This document shows, piece after piece, positions 60,034 to 64,000 of a stretch of 64,000 nt of DNA (position 1 is the stretch's first letter; every line of letters begins with the position of its first letter). Under the pieces are notes generated by a model, which worked only from the letters and a program-made list of their open reading frames with translations, was not told the origin of the DNA and did no database searches. Origin of the DNA: Streptomyces goshikiensis (GTDB lineage Bacteria > Actinomycetota > Actinomycetes > Streptomycetales > Streptomycetaceae); the NCBI RefSeq assembly GCF_014650555.1, contig NZ_BMVE01000006.1:1-64000 (forward strand). Direction: 5' to 3'. The position numbers and the translations under genes were made by a program.

Positions 60034-61380
60034 TCAGACGAGGTCGCCGCCCGGCAGCTCGACCTTCGCGCCCAGCTCCACGAGCTTCTCCATGAAGTTC
60101 TCGTAGCCGCGGTTGATCAGGTCGATGCCGTGGACGCGCGAGGTGCCCTCGGCCGCCAGCGCCGCGATCAGGTACGAGAACCCGCCGCGCAGGTCGGGGA
60201 TGACCAGGTCGGCGCCCTGCAGCTTCGTCGGGCCGGAGACGACCGCCGAGTGCAGGAAGTTGCGCTGGCCGAACCGGCACGCCGAGCCGCCCAGGCACTC
60301 CCGGTACAGCTGGATGTGCGCACCCATCTGGTTGAGCGCGGAGGTGAAGCCGAGCCGCGACTCGTAGACCGTCTCGTGGACGATCGACAGGCCCGTGGCC
60401 TGCGTCAGGGCCACGACCAGCGGCTGCTGCCAGTCGGTCTGGAAACCGGGGTGTACGTCCGTCTCCAGGGCGATCGCGTTGAGCGGGCCGCCCGGGTGCC
60501 AGAAGCGGATGCCCTCGTCGTCGATCTCGAACGCGCCGCCGACGCGGCGGTACGTGTTCAGGAAGGTCATCATCGAGCGCTGCTGCGCGCCGCGCACGTA
60601 GATGTTGCCGCCGGTCGCCAGCGCCGCGGAAGCCCAGGACGCGGCCTCCAGGCGGTCCGGGAGCGCCTTGTGGTTGTACCCGCCGAGACGGTCCACGCCG
60701 GTGATCCGGATGGTCCGGTCGGTGTCGAGGGAGATGATGGCGCCCATCTTCTGCAGTACGCAGATGAGGTCCTCGATCTCCGGCTCCACCGCGGCGTTGC
60801 TGAGCTCGGTCACGCCCTCGGCCAGGACGGCCGTCAGGAGCACCTGCTCGGTCGAGCCGACGGACGGGTACGGCAGGCGGATCTTGCAGCCGCGCAGCCG
60901 CTGCGGTGCCTCCAGGTACTGACCGCCCTCGCGCTTCTCGATGGTCGCGCCGAACTGGCGGAGCACGTCGAAGTGGAAGTCGATCGGCCGGCCGCCGATG
61001 TCGCAACCGCCGAGGCCCGGGATGAAGGCGTGGCCGAGGCGGTGCAGCAGCGGGCCGCAGAACAGGATCGGAATCCGGGAGGAACCCGCGTGGGCGTCGA
61101 TGTCGGCGACGTTCGCGCTCTCGACGTGGGTCGGGTCGAGCACCAGCTCGCCCGGCTCCTCGCCGGGGCGCACGGTGACGCCGTGCAGCTGGAGCAGACC
61201 GCGCACGACCCGCACGTCGCGGATGTCGGGAACGTTGCGCAGCCGGCTGGGTCCGCTGCCGAGCAGAGCGGCGACCATGGCCTTCGGCACGAGGTTCTTC
61301 GCACCGCGGACACGGATCTCGCCCTCAAGCGGGGTACCGCCATGGACAAGCAGTACGTCGTCTCTGTCTGTGCCGGTCAT
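60034..61380 (-). CDS. murA: UDP-N-acetylglucosamine 1-carboxyvinyltransferase MurA
   Basis: This 448-aa enzyme transfers enolpyruvate from PEP to UDP-GlcNAc, the first committed step of peptidoglycan synthesis. Family features include GAKNLVPKAM near residues 26-36 (catalytic Lys), the loop Cys126 in PGLGGCDIGGRPIDFH, and TDWQQP near 300 (catalytic Asp). The Cys is the fosfomycin target in E. coli; mycobacterial MurA has Asp there. The ATG at 61380 is chosen; upstream in-frame sequence is not conserved. It is convergent to hupA. Confidence 0.95.
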   Translation of the reverse strand: MTGTDRDDVLLVHGGTPLEGEIRVRGAKNLVPKAMVAALLGSGPSRLRNVPDIRDVRVVRGLLQLHGVTVRPGEEPGELVLDPTHVESANVADIDAHAGSSRIPILFCGPLLHRLGHAFIPGLGGCDIGGRPIDFHFDVLRQFGATIEKREGGQYLEAPQRLRGCKIRLPYPSVGSTEQVLLTAVLAEGVTELSNAAVEPEIEDLICVLQKMGAIISLDTDRTIRITGVDRLGGYNHKALPDRLEAASWASAALATGGNIYVRGAQQRSMMTFLNTYRRVGGAFEIDDEGIRFWHPGGPLNAIALETDVHPGFQTDWQQPLVVALTQATGLSIVHETVYESRLGFTSALNQMGAHIQLYRECLGGSACRFGQRNFLHSAVVSGPTKLQGADLVIPDLRGGFSYLIAALAAEGTSRVHGIDLINRGYENFMEKLVELGAKVELPGGDLV

Positions 61381-61668
61381 GAATCTCGCGTTCCGGAGAG
61401 GGGCTCCCCCGGCGAAGCCAGAGGAGGGTGGGCAGGGGGCCAGGGAAAAGGGTAAGGGGCGCAACCCCCCTATCCGTAAGGCCAACGCGCCCGTATGAAT
61501 GTCATGAATGAGACACAACACCCTGAGTGCCCGCCAGGTGGCGGAGCGTCGCGTTCCGCCCGGCTCGCGGGCGCGCGCTCCCGTCTGCTGCCGTGCGCCC
61601 TGAGCTGCGGACGATTGGATCTCGTCGCCCGCTCCCCCTCACGGGCGAATGTGCGAGATCATGTCGGC

Positions 61669-62229
61669 ATGACCGAGGTGTCCTCCCTCACAGGGCGGCT
61701 GCTCGTGGCCACCCCCGCCCTCGCGGACCCGAATTTCGACCGCGCGGTGGTGCTCCTGCTCGACCACGACGAGCAGGGCTCCCTCGGCGTGGTCCTCAAC
61801 AGGCCGACCCCCGTGGGCGTCGGCGACGTCCTGCTGCCGTGGGCCGCGCTGGCCGGCGACCCGGGCGTGGTCTTCCAGGGCGGCCCGGTGGCCCTGGACT
61901 CGGCCCTCGGCATCGCCGTCATCCCGGGCGAGGAGGGCCCGCTCGGCTGGCGCCGGGTGCACGGCGCGATCGGCCTCGTCGACCTGGAGGCCCCGCCGGA
62001 ACTCCTGGCGGCGGCCCTGGGCTCGCTGCGGATCTTCGCCGGCTACTCCGGATGGGGCCCCGGCCAGCTGGAGGACGAGCTGGGCGACGGCGCCTGGTAC
62101 GTGGTGGAGTCGGAGCCCGGGGACATCTCCTTCCCCGACCCCGAACGCCTCTGGCGGGCCGTCCTGCGCCGCCAGCGCAGCGAGCTCGCGATGGTCGCGA
62201 CCTATCCGGACGACCCGTCGCTGAACTGA
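61669..62229 (+). CDS. YqgE/AlgH family protein
   Basis: This 186-aa protein of the YqgE/AlgH (UPF0301) family shows TGRLLVATPALADPNFDRAVVLLLDHDEQGSLGVVLNRPT at the start and IFAGYSGWGPGQLEDELGDGAWYVVE later, both hallmarks. The family is widely conserved, but its molecular role is unknown; a redox or regulatory role has been suggested in other bacteria. The ATG at 61669 is chosen. The mRNA may be leaderless, since GATCAT ends 6 nt upstream, but that box is weak. It lies divergently from murA. Confidence 0.9.
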   Translation: MTEVSSLTGRLLVATPALADPNFDRAVVLLLDHDEQGSLGVVLNRPTPVGVGDVLLPWAALAGDPGVVFQGGPVALDSALGIAVIPGEEGPLGWRRVHGAIGLVDLEAPPELLAAALGSLRIFAGYSGWGPGQLEDELGDGAWYVVESEPGDISFPDPERLWRAVLRRQRSELAMVATYPDDPSLN

Positions 62230-62245
62230 CCCCGGCGGGGGTCGG

Positions 62246-62251
62246 TACCCT
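62246..62251 (+). promoter_or_regulatory. Leaderless -10 box of DUF3039 gene
   Basis: TACCCT ends 7 nt before ATG 62259, without a Shine-Dalgarno. It suggests an own leaderless promoter inside the 29-nt gap after the yqgE-type gene. Confidence 0.45.
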
Positions 62252-62258
62252 GGGTTTT

Positions 62259-62543
62259 ATGAGCACTCTTGAGCCCGAGCGCGGGACTGGTACGGGGACC
62301 CTCGTCGAGCCGACGCCGCAGGTGTCCCACGGCGACGGCGACCACGAGCGCTTCGCCCACTACGTCCAGAAGGACAAGATCATGGAGAGCGCGCTCGGGG
62401 GCACCCCCGTCGTCGCGCTCTGCGGCAAGGTGTGGGTCCCGGGCCGGGACCCGAAGAAGTACCCCGTCTGCCCCATGTGCAAGGAGATCTACGAATCCAT
62501 GGGCGCCGGCGGCGACAAGGACAAGGGCGGCAAGGACCAGTAG
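62259..62543 (+). CDS. DUF3039 domain protein
   Basis: This 94-aa actinobacterial protein has a conserved core DHERFAHYVQKDKIMESALGGTPVVALCGKVWVPGRDPKKYPVCPMCKEIYESM. Three Cys (in VALCGK and PVCPMCK) suggest a small zinc-binding site. The function is unknown. The tail is Gly/Lys/Asp-rich. It is likely to have its own leaderless promoter, and a 19-bp terminator follows. The position after the YqgE gene is conserved in Streptomyces, in my recollection. Confidence 0.88.
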   Translation: MSTLEPERGTGTGTLVEPTPQVSHGDGDHERFAHYVQKDKIMESALGGTPVVALCGKVWVPGRDPKKYPVCPMCKEIYESMGAGGDKDKGGKDQ

Positions 62544-62574
62544 CCGGTCCTCCGGCCCGGCTTCGCGGGACCAC

Positions 62575-62616
62575 CAGGGCCCCCGGGGCGCGCATCGGCG
62601 CGCCCCGGGGGCCCTG
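62575..62616 (+). terminator. Intrinsic terminator after DUF3039 gene
   Basis: A perfect 19-bp stem (62575-62593 with 62598-62616) with an ATCG loop, the longest in this window, lies 31 nt after the DUF3039 stop. Confidence 0.9.
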
Positions 62617-62728
62617 CGCGTACACGGGGGCCCGTCCGTGGGGAGGGACCCCGAAGGCCTTGTCCGCGCCAGGGGCCCCGGGGCCTTGTGCGTACTAGGG
62701 TCGGCGGCAACGAGCGCTCTGTGGAACG

Positions 62729-62751
62729 TCTGTTGCGCAGGGTGCAACAGA
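62729..62751. promoter_or_regulatory. Inverted repeat before hexosaminidase gene
   Basis: A perfect 8-bp inverted repeat TCTGTTGC-N7-GCAACAGA lies 20 bp before the hexosaminidase ATG, downstream of a TAGGGT -10-like box at 62696-62701. Its position fits a repressor operator. Confidence 0.5.
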
Positions 62752-62771
62752 CTGTCGCGAAGGGCTGCCGC

Positions 62772-64000
62772 ATGGACCTCATCCCCCTGCCCCGGAACGC
62801 CGCGCTGCGCGAGGACGCCGCGCCCTACGCGTTCGGCCCCGAGCCGGTGCTCGACGCCGGACCCGGCACCGGGGGAACCGCGCGCTGGCTGCGCCGCGAG
62901 CTCGGGGCGGCCACCGGATGGGGCCTGCCGCAGGCCCGGCCGGAAGCCGCCGGCGAGGCGGACATACGGCTGCGCCTCGATCCGCGGCTCGGGGCGGACC
63001 TCGGGCCCGAGGGATACCGGATCGGGGTCGACGGGAGCGGCGTGGAACTGGCCGGCGCGAGCGCCGCCGGGCTGTTCTGGGCCGCCCAGACGCTGCGTCA
63101 GCTGCTCGGCGCCGACGCCCACCGCAAGGCGCCGCTGCCCGGACGGGTGTGGAGCCTGCCGCACGGCTCGGTCGAGGACGGCCCCCGGTTCGGATGGCGC
63201 GGCATGATGCTCGACGTCGCACGGCACTTCATGCCCAAGGACGGCGTGCTGCGCTACATCGACCTGCTCGCCGCGCACAAGCTCAACGTGCTGCACCTGC
63301 ACCTGACGGACGACCAGGGCTGGCGGATCGAGATCAAGCGCCACCCGAGGCTCACCGAGGTCGGCGCGTGGCGGCCGCGCAGCCGGTGGGGCCATCGGGC
63401 CTCGCCCCTGTGGAACGAGACCCCGCACGGCGGCTTCTACACCCAGGACGACATCCGCGAGATCGTCGCGTACGCCGCCGAGCGGCACGTACGGGTGGTC
63501 CCGGAGATCGACGTACCGGGGCATTCGCAGGCCGCGATCGCCGCGTATCCCGAGCTCGGGAACACCGACGTCGTGGACACCGCCGCGCTGGGGGTGTGGG
63601 ACGACTGGGGCGTCAGCGAGAACGTGCTCGCGCCGACCGAGGACGTACTGCGGTTCTACGAGGGAGTGTTCGAGGAGCTGCTGGAGCTGTTCCCCGTCGA
63701 GGTCTCGCCGTTCGTGCACGTGGGCGGGGACGAGTGCCCCAAGGCGCAGTGGCGCGCCTCGGCGGCGGCGCAGGAGCGGATCCGGGAGCTGGGGGTGGCC
63801 GGCGAGGACGGGCTGCAGTCCTGGTTCATCCGGCACTTCGACACCTGGCTGGCGGCGCGCGGGCGCCGGCTGATCGGCTGGGACGAGATCCTGGAGGGCG
63901 GACTGGCCCCGGGCGCGGCCGTGTCGTCCTGGCGCGGGTACGCGGGCGGCATCGCGGCCGCCGGGGCGGGCCACGACGTGGTGATGTGCCCCGAGCAGCA
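62772..64000 (+). CDS. Beta-N-acetylhexosaminidase, GH20 (partial, cut by window end)
   Basis: The first 409 codons of a GH20 enzyme are present; the 3' end lies outside the window. An N-terminal GH20b domain (about 1-130) precedes the catalytic (beta/alpha)8 barrel with FGWRGMMLDVARHFMPKDGVLRYIDLLAAHKLNVLHLHLTDDQGWR and the catalytic pair D320/E321 in HVGGDECPK, which act through substrate-assisted catalysis. It releases terminal GlcNAc from chitin or glycan fragments. No signal peptide is visible at MDLIPLPRNAAL, so it is probably cytoplasmic and acts on imported chito-oligosaccharides. An inverted repeat lies just upstream. Confidence 0.93.
   Translation, partial: MDLIPLPRNAALREDAAPYAFGPEPVLDAGPGTGGTARWLRRELGAATGWGLPQARPEAAGEADIRLRLDPRLGADLGPEGYRIGVDGSGVELAGASAAGLFWAAQTLRQLLGADAHRKAPLPGRVWSLPHGSVEDGPRFGWRGMMLDVARHFMPKDGVLRYIDLLAAHKLNVLHLHLTDDQGWRIEIKRHPRLTEVGAWRPRSRWGHRASPLWNETPHGGFYTQDDIREIVAYAAERHVRVVPEIDVPGHSQAAIAAYPELGNTDVVDTAALGVWDDWGVSENVLAPTEDVLRFYEGVFEELLELFPVEVSPFVHVGGDECPKAQWRASAAAQERIRELGVAGEDGLQSWFIRHFDTWLAARGRRLIGWDEILEGGLAPGAAVSSWRGYAGGIAAAGAGHDVVMCPEQ

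Overview
The window is high-GC actinobacterial chromosome, almost certainly Streptomyces or a close relative. Third codon positions are nearly all G or C, GTG starts are common, TTA codons are very rare, and gene content and order match the conserved core of Streptomyces: mtrA-mtrB-lpqB, hpf, secA, the 180-kDa NAD-glutamate dehydrogenase, pkaA/pkaB, prfB, ftsE-ftsX, smpB-ssrA, narK-nnaR, helD, NAD malic enzyme, hupA and murA. There is no phage, plasmid, IS element or CRISPR array. Function calls come from reading translations and motifs; no database search was run.

Layout. 1-5.5 kb: a leftward MoxR/DUF58/DUF4350/DUF4129 membrane operon plus a GDPD-type membrane protein. 5.7-11.2 kb: mtrA-mtrB-lpqB, then a comF-like gene. 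11.2-15 kb: ribosome hibernation factor, a NarL-type regulator, a YcaQ-type DNA glycosylase and an acetyltransferase. 15.2-20 kb: secA, an Rv3235-type protein (probable SecA accessory), a DUF6912 gene and a HAD protein. 20.4-25.4 kb: NAD-glutamate dehydrogenase. 25.5-30.3 kb: a cell-surface polymer module made of a TagGH-like exporter, a TetR regulator and a GT2/TagF fusion. 30.4-34 kb: a sugar ABC importer without its own ATPase. 34.1-41 kb: an FHA-FtsK/SpoIIIE protein divergent from the Ser/Thr kinases PkaA and PkaB. 41-47.9 kb: a 2OG-Fe oxygenase with a leader peptide, prfB, ftsEX, an S41 protease, smpB and tmRNA. 48-54.9 kb: a YefM/YoeB toxin-antitoxin pair, an MFS/LysR pair, and nitrate transport with NnaR. 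55-64 kb: a HelD/HelR-type RNA polymerase ATPase, a probable noncoding RNA, malic enzyme, HU, MurA, YqgE, a DUF3039 protein and the start of a GH20 hexosaminidase cut by the window end.

Themes. Much of the window is envelope and division control (MtrAB-LpqB, SecA, FtsEX with an S41 protease, MurA, the polymer exporter), translation quality control (HPF, RF2, SmpB/tmRNA) and nitrogen metabolism (Gdh, NarK, NnaR). The most interesting signals are regulatory. They are: a rifamycin-associated-element-like motif before helD; a small RNA or attenuator ending in an 18-bp terminator before the malic enzyme gene; a Cys-containing leader peptide before the 2OG oxygenase; in-frame TTA (bldA) codons in the S41 protease and the sugar-binding lipoprotein; twin operators at the TetR gene; an FHA-FtsK protein whose only P-loop has Arg in place of Lys; and many starts that look leaderless, with a TANNNT -10 box 6-7 nt before the start codon.
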